DNA of 64,000 nt from PALSA-1353 sp036267155. Its GTDB lineage: Bacteria; Planctomycetota; Phycisphaerae; Tepidisphaerales; Tepidisphaeraceae. The notes below the pieces were generated by a model. That model worked only from the letters and a program-made list of their open reading frames with translations. It did not search any database and was not told the DNA's origin. A program made the position numbers and the translations under genes. The stretch is taken from assembly GCA_036267155.1 (NCBI GenBank), contig DATAWP010000047.1:32939-96938 (forward strand), in the 5' to 3' direction. Of this stretch, positions 18,381-27,804 are shown piece by piece (position 1 is the first letter of the stretch; each line of letters starts with the position of its first letter).

Positions 18381-19300
18381 TTCAGGGTCACCCGCGGGTC
18401 AACGAGCGTATATAAAATATCCGTGAAGATCAGCATCACGAGATAGATCAACGAAGTGATGTAGACGATGAACATCACGACCGGCTGGTCCTGGGCGTGA
18501 ATCGACTCGACGAGCAGGGCGCCGAAGCCGGGAATCTGAAAAAGCTGTTCCAAAACCAGCGATCCGGTGAATAACAGAGGAAGCACGACGATGGTGTTGG
18601 TCAGCACGGGGATCAGCACGTTGCCGAAGACGTGGGTGAAAAGAACTTCGCGCGCGGGGACGCCCTTGGCGCGGGCGGTGCGAACGTAGTCGGCATTAAT
18701 CTCTTCGAGAACGATGGTGCGGTAGAACCGCACGCCGCCGCCCACTCCGCCGATGACGCTGACGATGATCGGCAGCGCGGCAAAGTGAAGGGCGTAGAAA
18801 AAGCCCGGGCTCCATCCGGCGACGGGGAACCACCGGAGCCAGCCGCCGAAAATCCATTGCGCCCCGAGGTAGAGACTGATAATGGGGACGCTCATGCCCA
18901 GGACGGCGATGAGGGTGACGCCGTAATCGAGAATAGTCCCCCGCCGCGATGCGACGAACAGGGCGAGAACCAACTGCAGGCCCAACTCGATGAAGAACGC
19001 CGGAATCTGAATGGCCAGGGAGATCGGCGCTTTGCGCGCCAGGAGGCTCCAGACGGATTCCTGGTATCGGAACGAAGGGGCGAAATGGAAGGTGAGGATG
19101 TTGACGAACTGCCGCCATTTAGGAACGTCCGTGCCGAGCTGATGGCGGATGGCCTGGAGCTGCTCGACGCTTTTGAACTTGCCGGCGTACACGATGGCCG
19201 GATCGGGCGCGACGACATCGAAAAGGAGGAAGGTCAGGATGACGATCCCGATCAAGATGGGAATCGACAGCAGCAGTCTGCGAACGATATATGCCCACAT
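18377..19300 (-). CDS. oppB: oligopeptide ABC transporter permease, OppB type (set 1)
   Basis: 307 aa with six transmembrane segments. It begins with the canonical MWAYIVRRLLLSIPILIGI and carries the EAA-loop EEINADYVRTARAKGVPAREVLFTHVFGN (about residue 195). The ATG at 19300 is chosen because it yields this family N-terminus; a longer in-frame reading overlaps the upstream SBP gene. It lies eight bases downstream of the SBP stop. Confidence 0.93.
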   Translation of the reverse strand: MWAYIVRRLLLSIPILIGIVILTFLLFDVVAPDPAIVYAGKFKSVEQLQAIRHQLGTDVPKWRQFVNILTFHFAPSFRYQESVWSLLARKAPISLAIQIPAFFIELGLQLVLALFVASRRGTILDYGVTLIAVLGMSVPIISLYLGAQWIFGGWLRWFPVAGWSPGFFYALHFAALPIIVSVIGGVGGGVRFYRTIVLEEINADYVRTARAKGVPAREVLFTHVFGNVLIPVLTNTIVVLPLLFTGSLVLEQLFQIPGFGALLVESIHAQDQPVVMFIVYITSLIYLVMLIFTDILYTLVDPRVTLK

Positions 19301-19308
19301 CGGCGGTC

Positions 19309-21093
19309 TTACCGTCCTTCCAACCTTTTGCGGCGGAGCGCGACATCGAGCGAAAGATACTGGCGAAGAGCGTAGCCGTAATCCATGCTCCGCAATCCGC
19401 TGAGCCAATCGTAGTGCAAAGCGTAGGACGTTGGATAGAAAACGAGCAACCAGGGGCAATCGTTCATGACGATTTTTCCCATTTGCAGGTAGAGCCGGCG
19501 TCGCTGCGGGCCGCCCTGCAGGACGGCCGCGCGATCGTAAAGCTTGTCGAAGGCGGGGTTCACATATGCCGCTGAATTGACGCCCATGGCAGGCGCGTTC
19601 TTGCCGTAGAACAACTGGAAGAAATCCTGCTCATCGGGATAATCCGCCACCCACCCGGCGTCGAACAACTGGGTTTGACGGTTGTCCACCATTTCGTTCC
19701 ATCGCGCAAAATCGCGGTACTCCGGCTGCACATTCAGACCGATCTGGTTCATTTGCAGCGCAAGATTCTCCGCCACTTGCCGCTCCAACGTATCGGAGTC
19801 GCGCATGAGAATATGCAGCGGAGGGATCGGTCCACCGTTGATTTTCTCGGCCTGCTTCATTTTTTCCCTGGCCGCCACCAGGTTGAATTGCGTGTATGGA
19901 TTCACCTGTTTGGGATCGTAAGTGGGAAATCCCGGCGGAATCGGCCCGATCGCCGGGAGGCCGCGCCCGTTCCAGAAATTCTTGATGTACGACTCCCGGT
20001 CGAACGCCATGGACATCGCCTGCCGCAGCGGAAGGTTTTTGCCGAGGATCGGATCCTGCATGTTGAATCCGATGTACTCGGTTATGGGCAACGGACTTTT
20101 GATCAGAATCACGCCTTTTTTCACGAGGTCTTCACTCAATTGACCGGATTGCAGTTGAATGGCCTCGTTGAACGATTCCTTGGGAATAACCGCCGCGTCA
20201 AAAAGGCCCTGGGTGAATAAAATCCACGGCGGCAGAGTTTCGGTGAAATAGTCGTATTCCATCCGCTTAATGTGCGGGAGTCTTTGCGACTCCGGGACGT
20301 CAGCATCGCCGTCCACGTCCGGCCGGCCGCGATAAATGGGATTGGCTTCCATGACAATCCGCTGGTCGGGCAGGTTTTCCTTCAGGTAATACGCGCCGGT
20401 CGCGACGGGGTGAAGCCGGAAATCCTGTTTCCAATAGTTCACAGCATCGCGCGAAACGATGGAGGTCCAACTCGCGGCCAGATTATAAATCATCTGCGGG
20501 TTCGGCTGCGGCATCACGAGGCGGATGGTGTGATCGTCCAGAATCTGAAATCCCTTCACGGGGCGGTCCCAATCGAGCTTGGAATCGGGCAGGGTCTTGG
20601 TGTAATTCCACCAATCCTCGATGCCGACGATGCGATCTTCAAAAACGGTCGAATAATTGACGCCCGAAAGATTGGCGTCGCACACGCGCTTGAAGGAATA
20701 GATAACATCCTTGGCCGTGATCGCCGGGCCGACGCCGCTGGGGAATACTTTGTGCTCCGGATCGTAAAACCGAATCCCCTTGCGAAGGCGGATGGTCATG
20801 ACCCTGCCGCCGTCGGAATAGACCGGCATGTCGGCGGCAAGTTCGGGGAACAATTCATACGGAGTCACGCCGTACTTGTAGTTGTACAGGCATTCGTACA
20901 ACTCCCCCAAGATGAGGGCGGCGGGCTGGTCGGCGGCCTCGGCAGGATCGAGCGTGCGGATCGTGCCGGGATGTTCGGTGTAAAGCGTGTACGGATCGCG
21001 GGCGGGCGTGAAGGAGAGGGAAAAGGCCACGCCAACGATAAACAGCCCCACCACCGCGAGGTAAAAGAAGAAAATCCATTTCGTCTTTCGCAT
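19309..21093 (-). CDS. peptide ABC transporter substrate-binding protein (set 1)
   Basis: 594 aa, family 5 extracellular solute-binding protein. The N-terminal hydrophobic segment (residues 5-27) may be a signal peptide or a retained anchor. The mature domain opens with IRTLDPAEAADQPAALILGELYECLYNY and contains the conserved ITAKDVIYSFKRV and LPLRQAMSMAFDRESYI motifs. It delivers peptides (or similar solutes) to OppB/OppC. It lies 36 bases downstream of a second permease gene, so two complete SBP-permease sets are concatenated. Confidence 0.9.
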   Translation of the reverse strand: MRKTKWIFFFYLAVVGLFIVGVAFSLSFTPARDPYTLYTEHPGTIRTLDPAEAADQPAALILGELYECLYNYKYGVTPYELFPELAADMPVYSDGGRVMTIRLRKGIRFYDPEHKVFPSGVGPAITAKDVIYSFKRVCDANLSGVNYSTVFEDRIVGIEDWWNYTKTLPDSKLDWDRPVKGFQILDDHTIRLVMPQPNPQMIYNLAASWTSIVSRDAVNYWKQDFRLHPVATGAYYLKENLPDQRIVMEANPIYRGRPDVDGDADVPESQRLPHIKRMEYDYFTETLPPWILFTQGLFDAAVIPKESFNEAIQLQSGQLSEDLVKKGVILIKSPLPITEYIGFNMQDPILGKNLPLRQAMSMAFDRESYIKNFWNGRGLPAIGPIPPGFPTYDPKQVNPYTQFNLVAAREKMKQAEKINGGPIPPLHILMRDSDTLERQVAENLALQMNQIGLNVQPEYRDFARWNEMVDNRQTQLFDAGWVADYPDEQDFFQLFYGKNAPAMGVNSAAYVNPAFDKLYDRAAVLQGGPQRRRLYLQMGKIVMNDCPWLLVFYPTSYALHYDWLSGLRSMDYGYALRQYLSLDVALRRKRLEGR

Positions 21094-21129
21094 CAGTCGA
21101 GCTGGTGGATGTCGGAAAAGGGCATCGCC

Positions 21130-22149
21130 CTAAATTTTCGCCGCCTCGCGCTTTGGATCGAAGGCGTCGCGCAGTCCGTCGCCGACGAAATTCAGCGCCA
21201 AAAGCGTCACGCCGAGCAGAGTACACGGAAACAGCAGCAGCCACCAGCAGGAGGCGACGGGGGCCAGCGCCAGTCCCAGTCCGTCGCTGGCGAGCGATCC
21301 CCAAGTGGGCAGCGGCTTTTGAATTCCGATGCCGAGGAAGCTCAAAAGCGATTCCTGCAAAATCGCCTGGGGAACGGTGAGCGTGGCGTAGACGGTGATG
21401 GGGCCGATGAGATTGGGCAGGAGATGGCGCATGAAGATTCGAAGCTGCGGGGCCCCCGCCGCTCGGGCGGCTTCGATGAACGGCAATGTCCGCAGGGACA
21501 GCACTTGGCCGCGGATGACCCGGGCCATCGTCAGCCACGAGACCAATCCAATCGACAGAAACAGCACGACAAGATTAGCGGCCATGCTGGAGCGCAGGAT
21601 TTTTCCCAGCGGCGTTTCCAACGCGATCTTGAATAGGATCACCAGCAGAATGTACGGCAGGGCGTAGAGGATATCGACGATCCGCATGAGCAGGGAATCG
21701 ATCCAACCGCCGCGGTATCCCGCGACGATGCCGACGGTGACGCCGAGGACGACGCTGATGGCCGCCGCCGCGATGCCGATGGTCAGGCTGATCACTCCGC
21801 CGCAGAGGCATTGGCCGAGGAGACTTTGGCCGAGTTTGCTGGTGCCAAACCAGAGCCAGAGCGCGTGGCCCTGCGGAGGGAGAAGCGCGAAATCGGTGTG
21901 CTGGCGGTCGTAGTAGAAATTGGAGGAGCTGCGCAGGGTCCAGGGAAGGGTGATGATGCAGAGGCCGAGGAGAACAGCGAGGATGGCGCCGCCGACGGAA
22001 ATTCGAAATCCGAAATTCGAATGACGAATCAAATTCGGAATTCGAATGGTGGAATAGTCCTCACTTCGAATTTGGTCATTCGATATTGATTCGCCGTTCG
22101 GCCCAGAGGCTCTCGACGGGTCATTCGGATTTCGGATTTCGGATTTCAT
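21130..22149 (-). CDS. oligopeptide ABC transporter permease, OppC type (set 2), repeat-derived N-terminus
   Basis: 339 aa. From residue 51 (VGGAILAVLLGLCIITLPW) it is an ordinary OppC-type permease with the EAA-loop RTLPFIEAARAAGAPQLRIFMRHLLPN. Residues 1-50, including NLIRHSNFGFRIS, are encoded by an ATTCGGATTTCGGATTTC-type palindromic repeat (21998-22146) and have no permease similarity. The ATG at 22149 overlaps the upstream oppB stop (ATGA), so translation through the repeat is favoured. The repeat has therefore supplied a cytoplasmic N-terminal tail without breaking the frame. Confidence 0.87.
   Translation of the reverse strand: MKSEIRNPNDPSRASGPNGESISNDQIRSEDYSTIRIPNLIRHSNFGFRISVGGAILAVLLGLCIITLPWTLRSSSNFYYDRQHTDFALLPPQGHALWLWFGTSKLGQSLLGQCLCGGVISLTIGIAAAAISVVLGVTVGIVAGYRGGWIDSLLMRIVDILYALPYILLVILFKIALETPLGKILRSSMAANLVVLFLSIGLVSWLTMARVIRGQVLSLRTLPFIEAARAAGAPQLRIFMRHLLPNLIGPITVYATLTVPQAILQESLLSFLGIGIQKPLPTWGSLASDGLGLALAPVASCWWLLLFPCTLLGVTLLALNFVGDGLRDAFDPKREAAKI
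21998..22146. repeat. Palindromic repeat (AAATTCGAAATCCG type) inside the 5' end of oppC (set 2)
   Basis: About 149 bases with reiterated units GAAATTCGAAATCCG at the left and CGGATTTCGGATTTC at the right, giving inverted ends around a middle of unrelated sequence (GATTCGCCGTTCGGCCC). AT-rich relative to the surrounding genes. A sister copy is at 23087-23240. It is translated as part of the downstream permease. Confidence 0.85.
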
Positions 22150-23078
22150 TCTTTCTTCTCGGCGATCTCGATGCGCGGATCGATCGCCGCATATCCGATG
22201 TCCACGAGCAAGTTCAGCGTCAGGAGAAACGCCGCGTAGACCAGAACGGTTCCGAGGATCAGAGTCTGGTCGCGATTCTTCACACCGTTGACGAAGTGCT
22301 GGCCGAGGCCGGGAATGTTGAAGACGATCTCGACGACGAATGAGCCGGTCATGGCGTTGGCGGTGGCTGGGCCCAGGAATGTGAAGACCGGTAGAAACGC
22401 GGTACGGAAGGCGTGCTTCCAGACGACGGTGCGTCGCGGCAGCCCCTTGGCGCGGGCGGTGCGGACGAAATCGAGGCCGAGGGTGTCGAGCATGGAAACG
22501 CGCGTGAGACGAGCGATGTAGGCCATGGGCATCAGGGCCAGGGCGACGGCAGGGAGAATCATTTGCCGGAATTGGCCCCAGCCGCCGCTGGGAAACCAGT
22601 GCAGCCAATCGGAAAAGACGACGATCAAAAGTCCCGCGACGACGAAGGACGGGAGGCTAATGCCGACGAGAGCGACGGCGAGGCTGAGGAAATCGAGGAC
22701 TCCCCCGCGGCGGAGGGCGGCGGTGACGCCGGCGGCGCAACCGCAGATCAGCGCGATGAAAATCGCCAGCAAGCCCAAAGAGATCGACACCGGCAGCGAC
22801 TCGCGCATCACGTCGTTGACAGACCAGCCCTCGTACGAAAGGCTCGGCCCGAAATCGCCGTGACGCAGGATTTGCCAGGGATAATATCCGAGGAATTGCT
22901 CCCAGCTCTGGGCGTGGAAGCGGGCTTTGAGGTCATTTTTCGCCGCCTCGCTCAGGGCGCGGTCGTTGTTCCCGTACGGGGAACCGGGGGCGAGCCAGAC
23001 CAAGGCGAACGTGATGAGATACACAACCGCCAGGACCAGCGGCAACTGCACGATTCGCCATAGGATGAAACGGGCCAT
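22146..23078 (-). CDS. oligopeptide ABC transporter permease, OppB type (set 2)
   Basis: 310 aa with six transmembrane segments. Typical N-terminus MARFILWRIVQLPLVLAVVY, long periplasmic loop with LAPGSPYG, and EAA-loop DFVRTARAKGLPRRTVVWKHAFR (about residue 200). It would pair with the set 2 OppC. It is flanked on both sides by copies of the same palindromic repeat. Confidence 0.93.
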   Translation of the reverse strand: MARFILWRIVQLPLVLAVVYLITFALVWLAPGSPYGNNDRALSEAAKNDLKARFHAQSWEQFLGYYPWQILRHGDFGPSLSYEGWSVNDVMRESLPVSISLGLLAIFIALICGCAAGVTAALRRGGVLDFLSLAVALVGISLPSFVVAGLLIVVFSDWLHWFPSGGWGQFRQMILPAVALALMPMAYIARLTRVSMLDTLGLDFVRTARAKGLPRRTVVWKHAFRTAFLPVFTFLGPATANAMTGSFVVEIVFNIPGLGQHFVNGVKNRDQTLILGTVLVYAAFLLTLNLLVDIGYAAIDPRIEIAEKKE

Positions 23079-23086
23079 GGGAAGAT

Positions 23087-23240
23087 GTCAAATTCGAAAT
23101 TCGAAATTCGAATAACGAATCAAATCCGAATGACGAAATTCGAAACGAAGACCGTTTTGTCTTCGGCACGCCGGGATTTTGCAAGCTCAACATTCGAATT
23201 TTGAATTTGATTCGTCATTCGGATTTCGGATTTCGGATTT
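23087..23240. repeat. Palindromic repeat (AAATTCGAAATTCG type) between SBP and oppB (set 2)
   Basis: About 154 bases; begins with AAATTCGAAATTCGAAATTCG and ends with TCGGATTTCGGATTTCGGAT, near-inverted copies, with the shared internal word GACGAATCAAATCCGAATGACG. It is the second copy of the element at 21998-22146. It ends exactly at the stop codon of the upstream SBP gene. Confidence 0.85.
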
Positions 23241-24914
23241 TCATTTCTTATACACCGATTGAAACATAATCATCGCATTCGGCGCCAGCGGAAGTCCCTT
23301 GACCTGGTCGCGGAACATATACGCGTTGACGTACGTGAACAGCGGAATAATCGGAGCTTCATTGAGCAGAATGTTCTCCGCCCGGCTGAGCAATTCAAGG
23401 CGGCGATGTTCGTTGGTCTCCTTCTGCGCTTCGGCGCAGAGGCGGTCGTACTGAGGATTGATCCATTTGGAGTCGTTGTCGTCGCTGTCGGATTTGTATT
23501 TGTCGGTGAATGTCGTCGGATCATCATAATCGCCATACCAGCTCGCCCGCGCGACGGCATATTGCTGGGTGTGGAGCTTCTCGGCAAAGACTTTCACTTC
23601 GACGCCCTGCAGGTCCATCTCGATGCCGAGATGGTTCATCCATTGCCGACGGATGATCTGCGCGACATCCGCGTGAAGGCTTTCGGTGTTGTACAGAATC
23701 GACAAATGCGGAAAGCCCTGGCCCTGCGGATATCCAGCCTCCGCGAGCAGCTTTCGCGCGGCGGGCACATCATACGGCAGACCCGGGGGCGAGGAATATC
23801 CGTCAAATACGTGCGGCGGAATGTAGTCGAACGACACCGGCTGACCGAGCCGGCCGACGTTGCGCACGATCGGCTCGCGGTCGATCGACATTGCCAGGGC
23901 CTTGCGCACCCGCACATCCGCCAGGGGATTGGCGCGTCCATCGGGCAAGGTCGGCAAACAATTCAGGGAATAAAAATAAGTCCCGAACGCGGGAAAAACG
24001 TGCAGGTCGGGCCGGCCACCGTGGGCCAAAATCTGGGCGGCCAAATCAGAGTCCACCTCGGCCAACCAATCGACATCGCCGCGCTCGTAGGTGCGAAACG
24101 CGGCCGTGCCGTCTTCGGCGTAAACCTGATCGATCACTTTGCTCTTCACGTTGGCGCGGTTCCAGTAGAAGTCGGAGGCGACGAGGCGCAGCCGCCGCTT
24201 GAAGGTCCATTCCTCCAGGCGATACGGCCCGTTGGTCACCAAATGCGGCGGACGCGTGAAATCCAGATTGTAATGAAGGCCGTCGGGTTCCAAAAATGGA
24301 CGCATGGAAGGTTCGTGCATTGGGAAAAACGGCGGGAAAGCCATCAGGGCGCCGAAGAACGGCAATGGATCGGCCAGGGTCACCACCAAGGTGTGATCGT
24401 CCAGGGCTTTTTCGCCCACGGCGCTGAAATCCGGCGCGGGCCGAGTAGTGTCGCCCCGCTTTTTGGCTTGAATGTAATCGGCGAAATCGGAGGAATATTT
24501 TCTGGCTCCGCGAATGTAGAAATGCAGATACGTGTATTCGCCCGGTGTTTCTAGGAATCGCCGCCATGAGAAAAGAAAATCGCCGGCCGTGACGGGATCG
24601 CCGTTGGACCAGCGGGCGTCGGGGCGAATGTGAATGGTCCAGATGGTATGGGTGGGATCGACCTGGGCGCTATCGGCGCAGCCGAGGATCGGTTTGAGCG
24701 TGACGGGGTCGAGGGTGTACAGGCCTTCCCACAGGGCATAGGCGATGCGGATATCCTGCATCCAACTCATGCCATTGGGATCAAGGCATTTGTTGTCGCC
24801 GCGATTGACGAAGGCGAAATCGGCGGGCCGACGGTCGCCGACATCTCTGGACCAAAAGACCGCGGCTGCCACAAGCCCGGCCAGAATCACCGGGATCGAG
24901 AGGAGGCGGATCAT
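23241..24914 (-). CDS. peptide ABC transporter substrate-binding protein (set 2)
   Basis: 557 aa, family 5 solute-binding protein of the OppA subtype. N-terminal signal segment (residues 2-19), then DPNGMSWMQDIRIAYALWEGLYTLDPVT and VTAGDFLFSWRRFL, then ADVRVRKALAMSIDREPIV. The Trp/Asp-rich C-terminal motif SWYGDYDDPTTFTDKY is typical of OppA. It binds peptides for the set 2 permeases. Its ATG overlaps the stop of the preceding gene of unknown function (ATGA). Confidence 0.91.
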   Translation of the reverse strand: MIRLLSIPVILAGLVAAAVFWSRDVGDRRPADFAFVNRGDNKCLDPNGMSWMQDIRIAYALWEGLYTLDPVTLKPILGCADSAQVDPTHTIWTIHIRPDARWSNGDPVTAGDFLFSWRRFLETPGEYTYLHFYIRGARKYSSDFADYIQAKKRGDTTRPAPDFSAVGEKALDDHTLVVTLADPLPFFGALMAFPPFFPMHEPSMRPFLEPDGLHYNLDFTRPPHLVTNGPYRLEEWTFKRRLRLVASDFYWNRANVKSKVIDQVYAEDGTAAFRTYERGDVDWLAEVDSDLAAQILAHGGRPDLHVFPAFGTYFYSLNCLPTLPDGRANPLADVRVRKALAMSIDREPIVRNVGRLGQPVSFDYIPPHVFDGYSSPPGLPYDVPAARKLLAEAGYPQGQGFPHLSILYNTESLHADVAQIIRRQWMNHLGIEMDLQGVEVKVFAEKLHTQQYAVARASWYGDYDDPTTFTDKYKSDSDDNDSKWINPQYDRLCAEAQKETNEHRRLELLSRAENILLNEAPIIPLFTYVNAYMFRDQVKGLPLAPNAMIMFQSVYKK

Positions 24915-26107
24915 CGTTGCGCTTCAGAAGCGGCAGTTGTGGGACCGGAAGTGTCAGACGCACTCTTGGAATTGTCGAGCGATGGAGGCGGCGCCAAGGT
25001 CGGAAAATCCGCCTGCATGGCGGGGTAGACCGCTTTGCACACGTCCAGGATAGTGTTGGCCGGGCTGGCCACGGAAAGGCTCACGCCGGCACCAATGGTT
25101 TGAAGATTCGCATCCTGCATCCACTTCCCCATCGACGCGATCCACTGGCCTTCCTCGTTGAGTGCGTTGATGAGTTCATCGTTCTGGTTGTTGGGCCGGC
25201 CCGCGGCCCGCTGCGCCGCCAACCATATCAAATCCGACGCTTGCTGCGCCGCCGCCAACTGCTGGGCGGGAGCCAAGGTGCTCCAGACAGAATTAAACCC
25301 CAGAAGAAGATACGACGCGTACGTATCGGACAGTGGAGATTCGGGAACGCCGGTGTTCTTGTAAATTTCGATGCGGGACTTCTGTAATCGCAAGTTGGCG
25401 TCCACCAGCGCCACCAGGGCGTTGGCGGGCGGAAACAGACCGTGGGGCCAATCATTCATCTCGGGATTGATTGCCCGATACGCTTCGTCGGCGATCATTC
25501 CGCTGACCTTATCGTCCGGATGCGCGATGACGGCATCGACGATGGCGGCTAGAACTTTGTCCCGCATCCCGCCGTTGAAGGCTGGGTCCTGCACGGCGAC
25601 GGGCAAAATCGCCCCCGCCGCCTTTTCGCCCCACAGCACCACCGCGCCGGATTTGTCCTGCAACAACTGAACGACCGTCGGGGCAAGGTTTTCCGTCTTA
25701 CCCTGAAGCTGGTTGATGATGATCCCGATATTCAATCGGGTATTGACGGCCGTGTCCGGCTGCGAGAGGAGGTTCGAAAATTCGCGATTCAGAGCACTGG
25801 AATATGTCCCCTCGTAGGATGGCGTCGTTGAACCGGCATTGCCTTGCAACAGCATTTCATTGATCAACCATTGCCGAACCGCGGGAACAATTACCGGATC
25901 CGCCGGATTCGCGGCGAGCTTGGCGACTTCGTAGTGAACCTTTTGATTGATTTCCGCGACCTCGTCGGCATGGGCGGGGACATTGAGTTCCCCCTTGGTC
26001 TGATCGGAAATCCCCGGATCGGGCGTTACGGGGGCCACGTCAGCCATCCCTCGGCAACAAATAAGGCCGATCACGGCGAACAAATAAAAGCCAAAACATC
26101 TATTCAT
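24911..26107 (-). CDS. secreted protein of unknown function, 398 aa
   Basis: Not recognised. The ATG at 26107 gives a signal peptide (NRCFGFYLFAVIGLICCRG) ending near residue 22. The mature part is mainly helical and looks repeat-like (HEAT-like amphipathic helices, e.g. VVQLLQDKSGAVVLWGEKAA), with a Ser/Thr/Ala-rich tail. It overlaps the set 2 OppA gene by four bases, so it is translated together with a peptide-binding protein and may act in the same uptake or in periplasmic peptide processing. The latter is inference from coupling only. Confidence 0.7.
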   Translation of the reverse strand: MNRCFGFYLFAVIGLICCRGMADVAPVTPDPGISDQTKGELNVPAHADEVAEINQKVHYEVAKLAANPADPVIVPAVRQWLINEMLLQGNAGSTTPSYEGTYSSALNREFSNLLSQPDTAVNTRLNIGIIINQLQGKTENLAPTVVQLLQDKSGAVVLWGEKAAGAILPVAVQDPAFNGGMRDKVLAAIVDAVIAHPDDKVSGMIADEAYRAINPEMNDWPHGLFPPANALVALVDANLRLQKSRIEIYKNTGVPESPLSDTYASYLLLGFNSVWSTLAPAQQLAAAQQASDLIWLAAQRAAGRPNNQNDELINALNEEGQWIASMGKWMQDANLQTIGAGVSLSVASPANTILDVCKAVYPAMQADFPTLAPPPSLDNSKSASDTSGPTTAASEAQR

Positions 26108-26429
26108 GCTGAGGATTCTCCGGCGAGAATTCTGGCCAGGCATTGAACCGTAACCGCCGGTAATTTAAGTGTCAAGGAAACGCGACGAGGTATGCAAGCT
26201 GACCCCAATCTTGGAGGAACTTTCAACCAATTCTACGCCCTCTATTCTATACCGGCGGAGGCGATTGGATCAATTCGTTTTGCAAGACACGCAACGCCAT
26301 GTCGTGAAACCTGAAATGCAACCGCCGAGCGGCTGTGGTAGATTTCAAGCTCTTTGAAGCCCGCATTTGGGACTCCAGGCGATCACAACCTTGGGGGAAG
26401 TTTGCCTGCCTTTTTTTGGACTTGATACG
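26108..26429. other. Divergent intergenic region
   Basis: About 320 bases between two divergent genes, expected to hold both promoters. No convincing ORF, hairpin or repeat was seen, and no strong -35/-10 pair stands out by eye. Confidence 0.4.
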
Positions 26430-27707
26430 GTGTCAACAATTCTCCGGACAATCCGCGAAACTCACTCAAACTCGCCGGCGCGAATTCTACTGCGCGCGGC
26501 GTGGATTGCGCCGATGGCCGGTCCGCCGTTTCGCGACGGCGGCGTGGTGTTCAGCGCCGGACTCATCGACGCTGTCGGGTCGGCGGGCGATTTGCAACGA
26601 AAATATCCGGATGCCATCGTCGAGGACGTTGGCGAATCGGTCATTCTTCCCGGGCTGATGAACGCTCACGCCCATCTGGAGTTGAGCCACATTCGGCGCG
26701 GCGATCCGCCGAACAATCTGGCGGAATGGATTGAGAAAACACTCATGCCGCAAACGGCAGCGACCGGCCACGCCGCAGCCGACGCCGTTTGCTTTGCCAT
26801 GCACGAAGGGGTGGCGCAATGTCTTCGCTTCGGCGTGACCAGCGTTGGCGACATCAGCAAGCAATGTATGCACAGCCGGCCAGCGCTGCGCGACGGGCCC
26901 CTGCGCGTGGTCAGTTACGGCGAGATTCAGGCGATGGCGCAGCGGCGTGGATTGCTCGAAGAGCGGTTCGCGTCTGCGGCTGATATTTCGTGTGAATCGA
27001 ATTGGCTTCGCGTTGGAGTGACGCCGCATGCTCCGTACACGGTGGAGCCGGCCGGCTACGCGAGATGTCTGGCATTCGCCAAATCGCAAAAGCGTCCGTT
27101 GGCCACGCATTTGGCCGAAACCGCGGACGAAGCCAACTTTCTGGCTTCCCACTCCGGGCCGTTCCGTCATCTTTGGGAAGTGGGCGTCAATGCATGGGAT
27201 GACGCGGTGCCGCGCTTCGCCGGCGGCCCGATCCGGTTTGCGCGCGATCTGGGTCTGCTCGATTACCCGACGCTACTTGCGCACGTGAACTATTGCGATG
27301 ACGATGAACTGGCCGTCCTGGCCCGCGGCAAAGCAAGCGTTGTGTTTTGTCCCCGGACCCACGCATTTTTCGGCCATCCCCCCCACCGCTGGCGTGACAT
27401 GCTGGCCCGCGGCATCAACGTGGCGGTGGGAACAGATAGTTGTGCCAGCTCGCCGGATTTGAATTTGGTGGACGATCTTCGCCTGCTGCATCGTCTGGCC
27501 CCGGAGGTGCCGGCGGTACAACTATGGGAAATGGGCACGACGCGCGCGGCTCGAGCACTTGGCTGGAACCGCACCGGTGCAATTCGCGCCGGCGACCCCG
27601 CTGATTTTGTGGCGTTTGGTTGCGCAACCGCGGACCCCCTGCGCGAAATCCTTGATCGGGAGGTGCTTCCAACATCCATTTGGATAGGAGGGAAGCGAAT
27701 CAGGTAA
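26430..27707 (+). CDS. amidohydrolase, aminofutalosine/guanine-deaminase-like
   Basis: About 425 aa, a metal-dependent TIM-barrel amidohydrolase. Metal motif NAHAHLELSH (about residue 75), then HAPYT (about 210), THLAETADE (about 236), LAHVNY and the catalytic Asp in AVGTDSCASSPD (about 335). The HxHLELSH form occurs in 6-aminodeoxyfutalosine deaminase (alternative menaquinone pathway) and related nucleoside deaminases. That specific function is plausible but unproven. The start is uncertain: GTG at 26430 is used here, while a TTG at 26367 is in frame. Confidence 0.8.
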   Translation: MSTILRTIRETHSNSPARILLRAAWIAPMAGPPFRDGGVVFSAGLIDAVGSAGDLQRKYPDAIVEDVGESVILPGLMNAHAHLELSHIRRGDPPNNLAEWIEKTLMPQTAATGHAAADAVCFAMHEGVAQCLRFGVTSVGDISKQCMHSRPALRDGPLRVVSYGEIQAMAQRRGLLEERFASAADISCESNWLRVGVTPHAPYTVEPAGYARCLAFAKSQKRPLATHLAETADEANFLASHSGPFRHLWEVGVNAWDDAVPRFAGGPIRFARDLGLLDYPTLLAHVNYCDDDELAVLARGKASVVFCPRTHAFFGHPPHRWRDMLARGINVAVGTDSCASSPDLNLVDDLRLLHRLAPEVPAVQLWEMGTTRAARALGWNRTGAIRAGDPADFVAFGCATADPLREILDREVLPTSIWIGGKRIR

Positions 27708-27804
27708 AAATGCGACCACTTATGGATTTGGAATAGGCGCCGCGTTGCCGCGAATCAAATAGCTGAGTTGCTGGAGTGACAAGCAACGTGCCCATGCTTT
27801 TGCA

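Noticed and set aside
20272..21636. 454-codon plus-strand open frame opposite the SBP and OppC genes
   Set aside because: Antisense shadow; no protein-like hydrophobic or domain pattern.
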